Assembly: GCF_031453975.1 (NCBI RefSeq)
Contig: NZ_JAVDPW010000001.1
Location: forward strand, 780,418-844,417
DNA length: 64,000 nucleotides
DNA from: Inquilinus ginsengisoli_A
GTDB lineage: Bacteria > Pseudomonadota > Alphaproteobacteria > DSM-16000 > Inquilinaceae
Direction of reading: 5' to 3'
Part shown: piece by piece, positions 53,536 through 62,899 of the stretch
Position numbering within the stretch: the stretch's first letter is position 1
Layout of the letters: every line of letters begins with the position of its first letter
The notes under the pieces: model-generated
The model's input: the letters and a program-made list of their open reading frames with translations, nothing else
Told to the model about the DNA's origin: nothing
Databases searched by the model: none
Position numbers and translations under genes: made by a program

Positions 53536-54606
53536 ATGCCAGAGAAGGTGGCCTTGATTATTGGAGTTACTGGTCAGGATGGCGCGTATCTGGCAGAACT
53601 TCTTCTTTCCAAAAATTATATCGTCCATGGAATCAAGCGACGGTCCTCGTCCTTCAACACTCAAAGGATTGATCATCTCTACCAGGATCCGCACGGCGAT
53701 GCAGTGCGCTTCCATGTCCATTACGGTGATCTCACCGACTCGACCAACCTTTGCCGCATCATCCAGGACGTGATGCCCGATGAGATCTATAATCTCGGCG
53801 CGCAGAGCCATGTGCAGGTCAGCTTTGAGACTCCGGAGTACACCTCCAACGCCGACGCCCTCGGCACGATGCGGCTGCTGGAGGCACTGCGGATCCTCAA
53901 GCTCGGTGACCAGTGCCGGTTCTACCAGGCATCGACGTCCGAGTTGTTCGGGCGGGTCCAGGCGGTTCCTCAGGACGAGCGGACGCCATTCTATCCCCGC
54001 AGCCCCTACGCGATCGCCAAGCTCTACGCCTACTGGATGACCGTCAACTATCGCGAGGCGTACGGCTTTCACGCATCGAACGGAATCCTGTTCAACCATG
54101 AGAGCCCGATCCGGGGAGAGACCTTCGTCACCCGCAAGATCACCCGCGCGGTGGCGGCAATCGAGCGAGGCCTCCAGACAAGCCTGTATCTAGGCAATCT
54201 GGATGCGCAGCGCGACTGGGGCCATGCGCGCGATTATGTCGACGGGATGTGGCGGATCGTCCAACAAGACGTGCCGGACGATTACGTGCTTGCCACGGGG
54301 GAGACCCACACCGTGCGGGAGTTCGTCGAACTCGCCTTCCGTGTTGCGGGCCGGGACATCGAATGGGCTGGAACAGGTGTCGACGAGAAGGGGCTGGACG
54401 CCAGGACCGGCGCGCCGCTGATCGAGATCGATCCCCGCTACTTCCGACCGACCGAGGTCGACCTCCTGCTCGGCAATCCGGCTAAAGCCCGGGAGAAGCT
54501 CGGCTGGAGCCACACCACTTCCTTTCCCGACCTGGTCGCCGAGATGGTGAATTCGGATCTGGTGGCTGTGATGCGCGAGGCCGGACGCAATGACCGCTAT
54601 GAATGA
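53536..54606 (+). CDS. gmd: GDP-mannose 4,6-dehydratase
   Basis: 356 aa from the ATG at 53536 (six bases after GGAG; a second ATG at 53533 is adjacent). NAD motif GVTGQDGAYLAELLL, IYNLGAQSHVQVSFETP, STSELFGRVQ and YAIAKLYAYW (Tyr-x3-Lys). It makes GDP-4-keto-6-deoxy-mannose, the precursor of GDP-fucose. The first 100 bases are AT-rich compared with the rest. The next gene, fcl, overlaps its end. Confidence 0.95.
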   Translation: MPEKVALIIGVTGQDGAYLAELLLSKNYIVHGIKRRSSSFNTQRIDHLYQDPHGDAVRFHVHYGDLTDSTNLCRIIQDVMPDEIYNLGAQSHVQVSFETPEYTSNADALGTMRLLEALRILKLGDQCRFYQASTSELFGRVQAVPQDERTPFYPRSPYAIAKLYAYWMTVNYREAYGFHASNGILFNHESPIRGETFVTRKITRAVAAIERGLQTSLYLGNLDAQRDWGHARDYVDGMWRIVQQDVPDDYVLATGETHTVREFVELAFRVAGRDIEWAGTGVDEKGLDARTGAPLIEIDPRYFRPTEVDLLLGNPAKAREKLGWSHTTSFPDLVAEMVNSDLVAVMREAGRNDRYE

Positions 54607-55630
54607 CGACATCAGGCGACGGCCCCTTGATCTGCGCGGCAAGCGCGTCTGGGTCAGTGGCCACCGGGGTATGGTGGGATCGGCTCTGGTCCGCCGTCTT
54701 GCGCGGGAGGGCTGCGCCTTGCTCTTCGTCGACCGGACGGAGGTCGACCTGACCGACCAAGCTGCCACCGAGGCCTGGATGCGACGGGAACGGCCGGAGA
54801 TCATCTTCGCTGCGGCGGCAAGGGTGGGCGGGATCGTCGCCAATGCGACCTACCCGGCGGAGTTCCTTTACGAGAACCTGATGATTGGCGCCAACGTGAT
54901 CCACACGGCCTATCGCATCGGTGTCGAAAAGCTGCTGTATCTGGGGTCCAGCTGCATCTATCCCCGGGACACGGCCCAGCCGATCCGCGAAGAGCAGCTC
55001 CTCACCGGTGCCCTTGAGAAGACCAACGAGCCTTATGCCATCGCCAAGATCGCCGGGGTGAAGATGGTGGAATGTTACGCCCGGCAGTATGGATGCCGGT
55101 TCATCTCAGCGATGCCGACCAACCTGTACGGTCCCAACGACAATTTCGATCTGGAGACTTCCCATGTCCTGCCGGCGCTGATCCGTCGGATCCACGAGGC
55201 GAAGGTCCAGCGCCAACCGAATGTCGGGATCTGGGGGTCGGGACGGCCGCGCCGTGAGTTCCTGCATGTCGATGATCTCGCCGATGCCTGTGTCATCGCC
55301 ATGCAACGCCATGAGGATCCCGTGCCGATCAATATCGGGACGGGATCCGACATTTCCATCGCCGACCTTGCCCTGACCATCGCCAAGGTGGTCGGTTACG
55401 AGGGAACGTTCGCCTTCGACAGCAGCCGGCCGGATGGCACGCCGCGGAAGCTGCTCGACATCGGGCGCATCGCGCATCTTGGCTGGCGAGCCGGAACGGA
55501 CCTGGAAAGTGGAATACGGAGCACCTATCGCTGGTGGCTCGAGGAGACACGTCAGGACGCCGGCGCTGTAGGCTGTGAAGTGGAGGTGGAGCTGTCGCGT
55601 TCGGCGTCATCCGCCCTGTCGTTCGGCTAA
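54590..55630 (+). CDS. fcl: GDP-L-fucose synthase
   Basis: 346 aa; the ATG at 54590 overlaps the end of gmd by 17 bases, with GAGG nine bases upstream. GHRGMVGSALVRRL (NADP-binding), LGSSCIYPRD (Ser-Cys), YAIAKIAG (Tyr-x3-Lys) and NLYGPNDNFDL. It carries out the epimerisation and reduction of the Gmd product to GDP-L-fucose. The C-terminal 25 residues extend beyond the usual end. Confidence 0.95.
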   Translation: MTAMNDDIRRRPLDLRGKRVWVSGHRGMVGSALVRRLAREGCALLFVDRTEVDLTDQAATEAWMRRERPEIIFAAAARVGGIVANATYPAEFLYENLMIGANVIHTAYRIGVEKLLYLGSSCIYPRDTAQPIREEQLLTGALEKTNEPYAIAKIAGVKMVECYARQYGCRFISAMPTNLYGPNDNFDLETSHVLPALIRRIHEAKVQRQPNVGIWGSGRPRREFLHVDDLADACVIAMQRHEDPVPINIGTGSDISIADLALTIAKVVGYEGTFAFDSSRPDGTPRKLLDIGRIAHLGWRAGTDLESGIRSTYRWWLEETRQDAGAVGCEVEVELSRSASSALSFG

Positions 55631-56014
55631 TCCCGGTTGGGCTACTTTAGGCTCGGCGGCTAAGTAGGACTTGACACCGGTGCATACAAGTAGATCTTAA
55701 TTTATAATAAGTATGAAGAAAATTAGATGCATGCGCACAAATTGGTCCGAAGCGGATGGTAGGTGGCGCCATGTCAGTTTTCGAGGAGACCGATGATGGC
55801 CATCTTCAACCTTCGGCCGGGGTTGCAGCATGTCGGGAGGTTGGCTGGGTGGATGCCTCCGATCGCGGTGAGGGCCTGTCCCGCGGAAGATCGGGTGAAG
55901 CGGAGTCGTGGGGGCCGATGAGAGGATCTCATGGGTTCCTACGAAAATCGCTCATATTTTGGGAAGAGGCATGGGAGTTGATTGATTTCGATGCAATGAT
56001 GAAATCAGAGTTCG
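55631..56014. other. Intergenic, AT-rich before the Crp/Fnr gene
   Basis: 384 bases with an open frame (55756-56043) that has no recognised protein features. The stretch 55665-55740 (AATTTATAATAAGTATGAAG) is AT-rich and may be a promoter. Confidence 0.45.
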
Positions 56015-56776
56015 ATGGCAAATATAAATATGAAAGCAATTGAAAGCGCTTTTTTATTGAAGATTGGCCGATACTTTTCTCCGTCGCCATCTGAGATCGC
56101 TGCGCTACAAAAGATTGTAATCGAGAATAATAAGTATATGGCAAGAGTTGAGTTGATAGAATATTATGAAAATTATGAATCAGTATTTATCTTAAATGAA
56201 GGTTGGGGATATTCTTTTAAGGATCTGTCGAATGGGCAGAGGCAAGTTATAGATTTTATATTGCCGGGAGATATTTTTGGTCTGCAAGGAATTTTTCTGA
56301 ACGGGGCCGGCCTTGGCTTCGCCAGCATTACGCCGGTGGATGCTGCAACGGTCTCGCCGCAATCGCTGCTTGCAATGTCCGCGCGGTGGCCGCGCCTGGG
56401 TGGAGCAATCCTCTGGAGCGCCAGCCTCCAGGGTTCCATCGCGGCAGAGCGTCTGGTCGCACTCGGACGCAGATCCGCCGCGGGCCGCATGGCTCACCTT
56501 CTTCTCGAACTGTCCGTCCGGCTCGAATTGATCGGCCAGGGCAACTCAGCCGGGTTCTTCTGCCCGCTCACACAGCACGACCTTGCCAATGCGCTTGGAC
56601 TGACGTCCGTCCATGTCAATCGCGTCCTGCGGCACCTGCGCCAGCTCGGGCTCGTCGTCTTCCGAAACTCGGAAGTCGAGTTTCTCAACCGGCAAGGGCT
56701 CATCGATATCGCCCACTTCGATGCCGCCTATCTCGGCCGGGGCCGTGAGGCGTCGCGCAAGATCTTCGGCAATTGA
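56015..56776 (+). CDS. Crp/Fnr-family transcriptional regulator
   Basis: 253 aa. An N-terminal cNMP-binding-like jelly roll (about 20-130), with LPGDIFGLQGIF as the conserved PGD..G motif, then a dimer helix and a winged helix-turn-helix (about 178-235) with LTQHDLANALGLTSVHVNRVLRHLRQLG. No FNR-type iron-sulfur cysteines at the N-terminus. It probably controls the glycan or flanking genes. Base composition changes abruptly: the first about 275 bases are AT-rich, the rest GC-rich like the neighbours. The start is uncertain (no clear ribosome site; ATG at 56015 or 56030). Confidence 0.85.
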   Translation: MANINMKAIESAFLLKIGRYFSPSPSEIAALQKIVIENNKYMARVELIEYYENYESVFILNEGWGYSFKDLSNGQRQVIDFILPGDIFGLQGIFLNGAGLGFASITPVDAATVSPQSLLAMSARWPRLGGAILWSASLQGSIAAERLVALGRRSAAGRMAHLLLELSVRLELIGQGNSAGFFCPLTQHDLANALGLTSVHVNRVLRHLRQLGLVVFRNSEVEFLNRQGLIDIAHFDAAYLGRGREASRKIFGN

Positions 56777-56842
56777 ATGGGAAAGGGCGCCTGGCGCCGT
56801 GTTGGATGACCTGCGGCGTCCCTGCAAATGGGGAGTTCGTTG

Positions 56843-57931
56843 ATGAAGCACCACCACCCGATCGAGCCGGTCGAGAATGTCCTCGTCACAGGAGGGGCGG
56901 GCTTCGTCGGAAGCCATGTCGCCTGGCTGCTCTGTGAGTTAGGTTTCCGGGTGACCGTCGTCGATGATCTCTCGACCGGGCATCGCGCAGCCGTCCCGCC
57001 CACCGCGTCCTTTGTCCTCGCCGACCTCCGGCAGGTCGGCACGATCAACCAGGTGTTCGCGGAGCGACAATATGATGCGGTCATGCACTTCGCCGCCCGG
57101 ACCCTGGTGGGTGAATCGAACACGCGTCCGATCGATTATGTGCGTGACAATGTCGGCACGCTTTGTAACGTCCTGCAGGCTGCGATCGACCATGGCACGC
57201 GCAGCTTCATCCTGTCGTCGACCGCCAGCATATTCGAGAGCCGGGATGGCTCGGACATCGATGAGAATCAAGTCGTCTCGCCCGGCAACCCATATGGCGA
57301 ATCCAAGCGTATGTGCGAGCGGGTCCTGTTCTGGGCCGAGCGCAGCCATGGGATCCGCACAGCCGTCTTGAGGTATTTCAATGCGGCCGGCGCCAAGCCG
57401 GGTGGGGATCTCGGGGAAGACCACCGCCCCGAGACGCATCTTATCCCGCTGGTTCTCCAGGTGGCGCAGGGGCGCCGGCCGCATATCGACATTTTCGGGA
57501 ACGACTACCCGACGCGGGACGGAACCTGCGTCCGGGACTACGTCCATGTCCTCGACCTCGCCGATGCGCATGTCAGGACCCTGATCGCGCTCCGATCGTC
57601 CGGGGCACTCGCATACAATGTCGGATCGGGCGCGGGGTACAGCGTTCGTCAGATCGTCGCGGCCGCCGAGCGGGTAACGGGCCGCCCCATCCCAACGATC
57701 ATGCGGCCGCGACGCATGGGGGATCCGGCCGCCCTGGTGGCGAATTCTGGGAAGCTGCGGCGCGAATTGGGCTGGAAGCCCTTGCACAGCGATCTGCAGA
57801 CGATCATCCGGACGGCATGGATCTGGCATTCCCGCCATCCGGGCGGCTTCGGATCCTCCTGCCTCCCGTTCCCGCCGGGTGCCGGAAGCCCGTCGGCAGT
57901 CGATCCGCCGGCGGCGCAGCCGTCGGACTAA
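56843..57931 (+). CDS. UDP-glucose 4-epimerase-like NDP-sugar epimerase (GalE type)
   Basis: 362 aa from the ATG at 56843, seven bases after GGGGAG; an upstream in-frame ATG at 56828 has less support. NAD motif VTGGAGFVGSHVAWLL, VVDDLSTGHR, ALRYFNAAGA-like LRYFNAAGAKPGG, and PYGESKRMCE (Tyr-x3-Lys). It probably interconverts UDP-glucose and UDP-galactose or the N-acetyl forms. Where GalE normally has SSTAAVYG it reads SSTASIFES. The C-terminal 30 residues are Pro/Ser rich and disordered. Confidence 0.85.
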   Translation: MKHHHPIEPVENVLVTGGAGFVGSHVAWLLCELGFRVTVVDDLSTGHRAAVPPTASFVLADLRQVGTINQVFAERQYDAVMHFAARTLVGESNTRPIDYVRDNVGTLCNVLQAAIDHGTRSFILSSTASIFESRDGSDIDENQVVSPGNPYGESKRMCERVLFWAERSHGIRTAVLRYFNAAGAKPGGDLGEDHRPETHLIPLVLQVAQGRRPHIDIFGNDYPTRDGTCVRDYVHVLDLADAHVRTLIALRSSGALAYNVGSGAGYSVRQIVAAAERVTGRPIPTIMRPRRMGDPAALVANSGKLRRELGWKPLHSDLQTIIRTAWIWHSRHPGGFGSSCLPFPPGAGSPSAVDPPAAQPSD

Positions 57932-58416
57932 ACTGAACCGGGTTCCGACCCTACCCCTTCGGGTCGGGACCCGCCATCGATCGGTCAATGGCGCGGGCGC
58001 GCGGATGTCCAAAGTGGGGCGTGCCCATCCTCAGTTTGCGCGGCCGTTGGCACGATAGACGGGTTGGCAGCATCCGCAGCCCCATTTTTGCATATGTTGA
58101 GAAGACCTGTCGGCGCGGATGGCCCCAAAGGAGTACATTTCGCCTAATTCAGGTTAATTCCCAAAGAGGGCAAAACGGATATTATCCTTATCGATGATCC
58201 TGGGCTCGGGTGTATTCGACCCGTGGATAGGATCCTCCAATTTATACCAAAGCGACATGCAGGTTTAATGGAGAGTTCGGAAGTTTTTCCTTCTCTCTCC
58301 TGAGAAATCGAAGGGGGGTTGGAAGAATTGCTCCGGAGCAACAAGCAGTAATTTGCATAAAAATTGATGCAATGTCGCTCTGACGAACGGAGATGGCTTC
58401 TACAGAGGGAAATAAT
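57932..58416. other. Intergenic, terminator and AT-rich leader of the LuxR-type gene
   Basis: About 485 bases. It starts with the hairpin at 57940-57972. From 58230 to 58416 the sequence is AT-rich with GAGGG giving the ribosome site at 58399-58403. No gene is seen. Confidence 0.5.
57940..57972. terminator. Hairpin after the GalE-type gene
   Basis: GGGTTCCGACCC, nine-base loop, GGGTCGGGACCC: 12 pairs with one G-T wobble, nine bases after the stop. No T-run follows. Confidence 0.55.
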
Positions 58417-59244
58417 ATGTCTTACAATCTGCAATTTTCTGCCGATGGCGCTGCAAAGAACTATATCGAGGCGGCCGAGGCAAGTTCAAAACTATATGAC
58501 TTCCCCGACGCGAGCGATTTCAAGTCCAGGTCCTCGGATGACAGAGTGTCTATCGAGAGCAACGGCAATATGCATCTGGCGGTGATCGACTATAGGAAAC
58601 TTGAGCTGGAATGCCTTACCCGGGGATTTAGATCCCGAAACGCGAATATCGAGGCATCTGCCTTCTCGGACATAGACGGATGGCGGAACACCGCGGACAT
58701 CCACGACCAGGTGTCAGCGATCCTGTTCAACATCGGGTGGAGGAATGCAGCCGACCAGGATGTGGTGGATGCGGTGAAGTCCCTCGCAACGGACTTTCCG
58801 GGAATTCCCACGATCGTCATCGGTGACGTGGAAGACATGGCTCATGTCATGAAGATCCTGGAGTACGGAGCTCGAGGTTACATCCCAACCAGCGTGGGGC
58901 TAGACGTCGCCATCGAGGCGGTCCGCCTGGCACGGGCGGGCGGAATATTCGTTCCAGCAAGCAGCCTTGCCTCCTTCCGGCAGCATTTGTCCGGAGAAAA
59001 GCCGCATCAGAGCAATGCGATGGACGGCTTGTTCACGGCGCGTCAGGCGGCAGTAGCCGACGCGCTGCGTCGAGGCAAGGCGAACAAGATTATCGCCTAT
59101 GAACTTAATCTTTGCGAGAGCACGGTAAAGGTACATATCAGAAATATTATGAAGAAACTAAAAGCCAAGAACAGAACCGAGGTTGCTTATAAGATAAACG
59201 ATATGATGCCAAGAGGATCCGGTCCGGACCGATCCGTGTGCTGA
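58417..59244 (+). CDS. LuxR-type response-regulator-like transcription factor
   Basis: 275 aa from the ATG at 58417 behind GAGGG; an upstream ATG at 58393 directly abuts a GGAG. The N-terminal half (about 50-170) resembles a receiver domain (LAVIDYRKLELE, VIGDVEDMAHVMKILEYGARGYIPTS) but lacks an obvious phospho-Asp; the C-terminal part (about 205-265) is a LuxR helix-turn-helix (FTARQAAVADALRRGKANKII, STVKVHIRNIMKKL). It lies directly before the co-polymerase and export genes and is a likely regulator of them. The first about 170 bases are AT-rich. Confidence 0.85.
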   Translation: MSYNLQFSADGAAKNYIEAAEASSKLYDFPDASDFKSRSSDDRVSIESNGNMHLAVIDYRKLELECLTRGFRSRNANIEASAFSDIDGWRNTADIHDQVSAILFNIGWRNAADQDVVDAVKSLATDFPGIPTIVIGDVEDMAHVMKILEYGARGYIPTSVGLDVAIEAVRLARAGGIFVPASSLASFRQHLSGEKPHQSNAMDGLFTARQAAVADALRRGKANKIIAYELNLCESTVKVHIRNIMKKLKAKNRTEVAYKINDMMPRGSGPDRSVC

Positions 59245-59283
59245 GGGTAGACTCTATAATATTGCAATCTGGATGGTGCTGCC

Positions 59284-61539
59284 GTGATAGAGATCGTGAA
59301 TGGCTCTGGGCATCATATGCGGGGTCTGCAGGACTATCTGCGCATATTGCGTAGACGGAAGCTGGCGGTTTGGATCTCGGTGGGGGCCGCCACGGCTATC
59401 GCAGGTTTTCTCTACCTGCAGGCGGAACCCCGTTACGTCGCGGAGGTCGTCATCGCGCTCGATGCGCGTCGAGTCCAGATTCTGCCAGCCGATGCAGTGA
59501 TTTCTCCCATGCCGCAAGACAGTCCGGTTCTTCGGACCGAACTGGACGTCATCGCATCTCGCACGATGGCCGAACGCGTTGCCGGTATTCTCGAGCGCAG
59601 GGGATACGCGCCCGGTGACATCGCGCCGCCTCTGGCTGAAACCTTTCGACAGAGGATCGAGCGGTGGATCGGGAACGGCTGGGATACGGTGGTCGGGTCG
59701 GCTTCGCCGGAGCCGCCCGCGGCGCTATCCGATGCGGGAGCGGGGGCGCCGAAACCTGATGTGATCGGTCGTCTGCTCGAAAACCTCCAGGTGAGCAATG
59801 ACGGTCGTTCCTACACGATCTTCATCTCCTATTCGGCCGGGGATCCGGAATTCGCCGCAGAGGCTGCCAACGCGTTCGGCGAAGCCTATCTGTCCTACCA
59901 AGCCTCGGTCCAGTCCGAGGCCACGCGACAGGCGAGCGAATGGCTCGGAGCGAAGCTCGACGACCTGCGGCAACGGCTCGAAGTCTCCGAGGCCGCGGCC
60001 GAGCGCTTCCGACGCGACGCCGGGCTCATCGAGTCCGACGGCACGACGCTTGAGACGCAGCGGATCAATGCCCTCAACATTGAGCTCGTCCAGGCCCGTT
60101 CCAGCCGTGCCGATGCCGAGGCCCGCCTCGACACCGCGAAGGCCCTCTCGCAAAATGAGGGCGGTCTGGACAATTTCGCGCAGGTCCTGGGTTCGGCCAC
60201 GATCCAGGCGCTTCGGACCGAACAGGCGAAGCTCGAGCGCAGCCTGTCCGAACTGCAGGACACGGGCGCGGTGAAGAGCAGCCAGCTGCCGTCCCTTGAG
60301 TCGCAGCTGGCTTCGCTCAGGCAGCAGATCGCGGCCGAAGTGCAGCGCGTGCTCAAGAGCCTAGACAATGAGCTCGATGTCGCCCGGCGCAAGGAAAGCG
60401 CGTTGCAGGCCGCGTTCCATGAGGCCGAGGCCGATCTGACCAACACCAGCGACGCTCGGGTGCAGTTGAACCAGCTCGAGCGCGAGGCGACTGCCGACCG
60501 CACAATCTACGAGACTTACCTCAACCGTTATAAGCAGACGATCGAGCAGCAAGGCTACGCCGTTCGTGAGGCCCGCATGGTCTCCGAGGCCGAACCGCCA
60601 TCTGTGCCGGCAAGCCCGAAACTGGTTCCCTATGCCGGGCTGGGCCTGCTGGCCGGCCTCGGCCTTGGCTTCGGCCTCGCGCTGCTGCGCGAGAATCTCG
60701 ACGACCGGGTCCGCTCCCCGGAGGATCTGGAGCAGGCGATCGGCATTCCCGTGATGGATCTCGTCCCCCGGATTCAGAAGGGGAGGCGAGCGACACCGGT
60801 GTCCGCCTTCGTGCTGGATCAGCCACGGTCCGCCTTCAGCGAGGCCATCCGCACGCTACGATCGACGCTCCAGCTGGCGCCGGCGACCCGGCGCGCCCAG
60901 GTCCTGATGTTCACATCGGTCCATGCCGGCGAGGGTAAGACCAGCCTGGCGGTCTCGATTGCGCGCTCGGCGGCCCGAGCAGGGCTCAAGACGCTCGTCG
61001 TCGACGCCGATCTGCGCAAACCCGCGATAGCGGCCCAGTTCGGATCTTCCGCGGCCCCGCCGGAGCCCAAGGCTGCCGGCTGCTCGGAGGCATTGGAGGA
61101 AGTGATCCAGATCGATCCGCGGTCCCAGGCTCATTTCATCGCCCCGGCACTGCTCGGAGAGTCCCTCGATTGCATCTTTGGCGGCGGCAGTCTGCGGGAG
61201 GCGCTCTCGAAGCTGAGGAAGCGATACGATCTCATCATTCTCGACACCGCCCCGGCCTCGACATCCACCGACGCGGCCCAGATGGGGGCCTTGGCGGACG
61301 CAACCATCCTGGTCGTGCGCTGGGGCCGGACGAACAAGGAAGATGTCGCCACCTCCATCAGGCAGCTCGCCTTCCGCGGCGTCACGGTCTCTGGCGTTAT
61401 CCTCAACGACGTCCCCGCAGGCCGGCAGACACGCTACGAGCCCAACTCCCTCACCATCGCGGCATGGTCTCCGGAAATCAATCAACCGCCCCCGCCCGAT
61501 TTGCGCGGCAAGGGTATCGAGCTCGTGAAGGAAGCCTAG
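59284..61539 (+). CDS. Polysaccharide co-polymerase and BY-kinase (Wzz-Wzc/ExoP type)
   Basis: 751 aa from a GTG (59284). The Wzz-type N-terminus has a first transmembrane helix (about 28-45) and the Wzz domain; two long coiled coils follow (about 195-290 and 300-415), a GNVR-like QLEREATADRTIYETYLNRY, and a second transmembrane helix (about 445-465). The cytoplasmic kinase (about 510-720) has Walker A GEGKTS at 549-554, A-prime VVDADLRKP and Walker B LIILDTAPAS. The C-terminal tail has only one Tyr (TRYEPNS), not the tyrosine cluster of Wzc. It controls chain length and export in concert with the Wza-like protein. Confidence 0.9.
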   Translation: MIEIVNGSGHHMRGLQDYLRILRRRKLAVWISVGAATAIAGFLYLQAEPRYVAEVVIALDARRVQILPADAVISPMPQDSPVLRTELDVIASRTMAERVAGILERRGYAPGDIAPPLAETFRQRIERWIGNGWDTVVGSASPEPPAALSDAGAGAPKPDVIGRLLENLQVSNDGRSYTIFISYSAGDPEFAAEAANAFGEAYLSYQASVQSEATRQASEWLGAKLDDLRQRLEVSEAAAERFRRDAGLIESDGTTLETQRINALNIELVQARSSRADAEARLDTAKALSQNEGGLDNFAQVLGSATIQALRTEQAKLERSLSELQDTGAVKSSQLPSLESQLASLRQQIAAEVQRVLKSLDNELDVARRKESALQAAFHEAEADLTNTSDARVQLNQLEREATADRTIYETYLNRYKQTIEQQGYAVREARMVSEAEPPSVPASPKLVPYAGLGLLAGLGLGFGLALLRENLDDRVRSPEDLEQAIGIPVMDLVPRIQKGRRATPVSAFVLDQPRSAFSEAIRTLRSTLQLAPATRRAQVLMFTSVHAGEGKTSLAVSIARSAARAGLKTLVVDADLRKPAIAAQFGSSAAPPEPKAAGCSEALEEVIQIDPRSQAHFIAPALLGESLDCIFGGGSLREALSKLRKRYDLIILDTAPASTSTDAAQMGALADATILVVRWGRTNKEDVATSIRQLAFRGVTVSGVILNDVPAGRQTRYEPNSLTIAAWSPEINQPPPPDLRGKGIELVKEA

Positions 61540-61550
61540 AGGGACGGACC

Positions 61551-62837
61551 ATGACCATCGATCTCTGGACGTTGATGCCGGCGTATCCCCGTGAGGCCGC
61601 CGGCCCGCGCAGAGCGCACCGCGGTCTTCCCGCTCTGGTCGCAGGGCTGTTGTGGATGGCGGCCGCGCCCCCGGCCGTGGCGGGCGACGGGGCCTACCAC
61701 ATCGGCCCTGGCGACACCCTGATGATCTCGGTCTTTGGGCAGGAGACCTTGACGGGGCGGTTCCGCGTCGGCCCCGACGGGATGATCGGCTATCCGCTTC
61801 TCGGCGAGGTCGATGTCGGCGGGCTCAGCACGAGCGAGATCGCCAAGCGGATCGGAGCCGAGCTGGAGGAGCACGTCCCCGAGGGCAAGGCCATCAGCGT
61901 GTCGATCGAGGAGTACGCGCCGGTGTTCGTCCTGGGAGAGATTGAGAAACCGGGCCCCTACCCTTATCGGCCAGGCATGATCGCGCTGGAGCTCCTCGCG
62001 GTGGGAGGCGGGCTGAAGCAGCCGACCCTGGCCACGGACAACAGCCGGCTCCAGCTCATCTCGACGGCGCAGGACTATACCGACGCTCAGCTTCAGCGCT
62101 TCTCTCTCCGGGTGCGCCGCGCCCGGCTCGAGGCCGAGATGGACGGGGCCGAGGATTTCGCCTTCGCCCTGCCGGCGCATGACGATGTTCAGGATGTCGA
62201 CGCGCTGAACCGGATCGTGGAGAGCGAAAGGAAGCTGTTCAGCGTCCGCAAGCAATCCATGGAGAGCCAGGACCGAGCGATGCTGGCCCAGCGCGCCAGC
62301 TACGAGCAGGAGATCACGACGCTGGAACAGGCCATCAAGCTGCACGGTGACGAACTCGCCCTGCTGGCCGAGGATGTGAAGGCGATGCAAACCCTGGCCG
62401 ACCAGAAGCTCACCCAATTAACGCGGCTGCGCGAGACACAGCGCAGCTATTCGGTGGCCCAGCGCGACATGCTGGAGCAGCAATCCTATCTCGCGCGGGC
62501 GCATCAGAACCTGCTGGACATCGAGCAGCGCCGTGTCGAGCTGCGGAGCAAGCAGAGCGATGAGGATGCCACCGGCATCCGCGAGGCGGATCTCGAGATC
62601 GCTCGCAGCGACCAGAAGATAGCCTCGATCCTCACCACCCTGGAGGAGATGAAGAGACAGGCGACGGTCGCTTCCGAGTCCGTCGCCACCTTGACGACGA
62701 CCTATGCCATCACCCGTCTGGTGGATGGCCAGTACCAGGAGATCACCGCCGATGAAAGGACGGAGATCAAGCCGGGGGATATCCTACGGGCCACCCAAAA
62801 GATCAAGCTGCGCGGCCCGCAACTTACCCTCAACTGA
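61551..62837 (+). CDS. Wza-like polysaccharide export outer-membrane protein
   Basis: 428 aa from the ATG at 61551, behind AGGGA. A signal peptide (LPALVAGLLWMAAAPPAVAG) is followed by a Poly_export domain (IGPGDTLMISVFGQETLTG), an SLBB domain (FVLGEIEKPGPYPYRPGM), and a long coiled coil (about 210-400). There is no lipobox Cys, so it is not a lipoprotein as Wza is; this shape is common in alphaproteobacterial exporters. It forms the export channel with the BY-kinase, 11 bases upstream. Confidence 0.9.
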   Translation: MTIDLWTLMPAYPREAAGPRRAHRGLPALVAGLLWMAAAPPAVAGDGAYHIGPGDTLMISVFGQETLTGRFRVGPDGMIGYPLLGEVDVGGLSTSEIAKRIGAELEEHVPEGKAISVSIEEYAPVFVLGEIEKPGPYPYRPGMIALELLAVGGGLKQPTLATDNSRLQLISTAQDYTDAQLQRFSLRVRRARLEAEMDGAEDFAFALPAHDDVQDVDALNRIVESERKLFSVRKQSMESQDRAMLAQRASYEQEITTLEQAIKLHGDELALLAEDVKAMQTLADQKLTQLTRLRETQRSYSVAQRDMLEQQSYLARAHQNLLDIEQRRVELRSKQSDEDATGIREADLEIARSDQKIASILTTLEEMKRQATVASESVATLTTTYAITRLVDGQYQEITADERTEIKPGDILRATQKIKLRGPQLTLN

Positions 62838-62852
62838 TCGCCGCCGCGTGGG

Positions 62853-62885
62853 TGACGCGCCGGGGGCCGTGCCGCCGGCGCGTCA
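62853..62885. terminator. Hairpin between the Wza-like gene and glmS
   Basis: TGACGCGCCGG, an 11-base loop, CCGGCGCGTCA: 11 perfect pairs, 15 bases after the stop of the Wza-like gene and 14 before the end of glmS on the other strand. Likely bidirectional. Confidence 0.65.
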
Positions 62886-62899
62886 TTCGTAAAGGAGTC

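Noticed and set aside
55756..56043. Small protein gene of 95 codons before the Crp/Fnr gene
   Set aside because: No ribosome site, no known motif, and it crosses from GC-rich into AT-rich leader sequence and overlaps the next gene's start.
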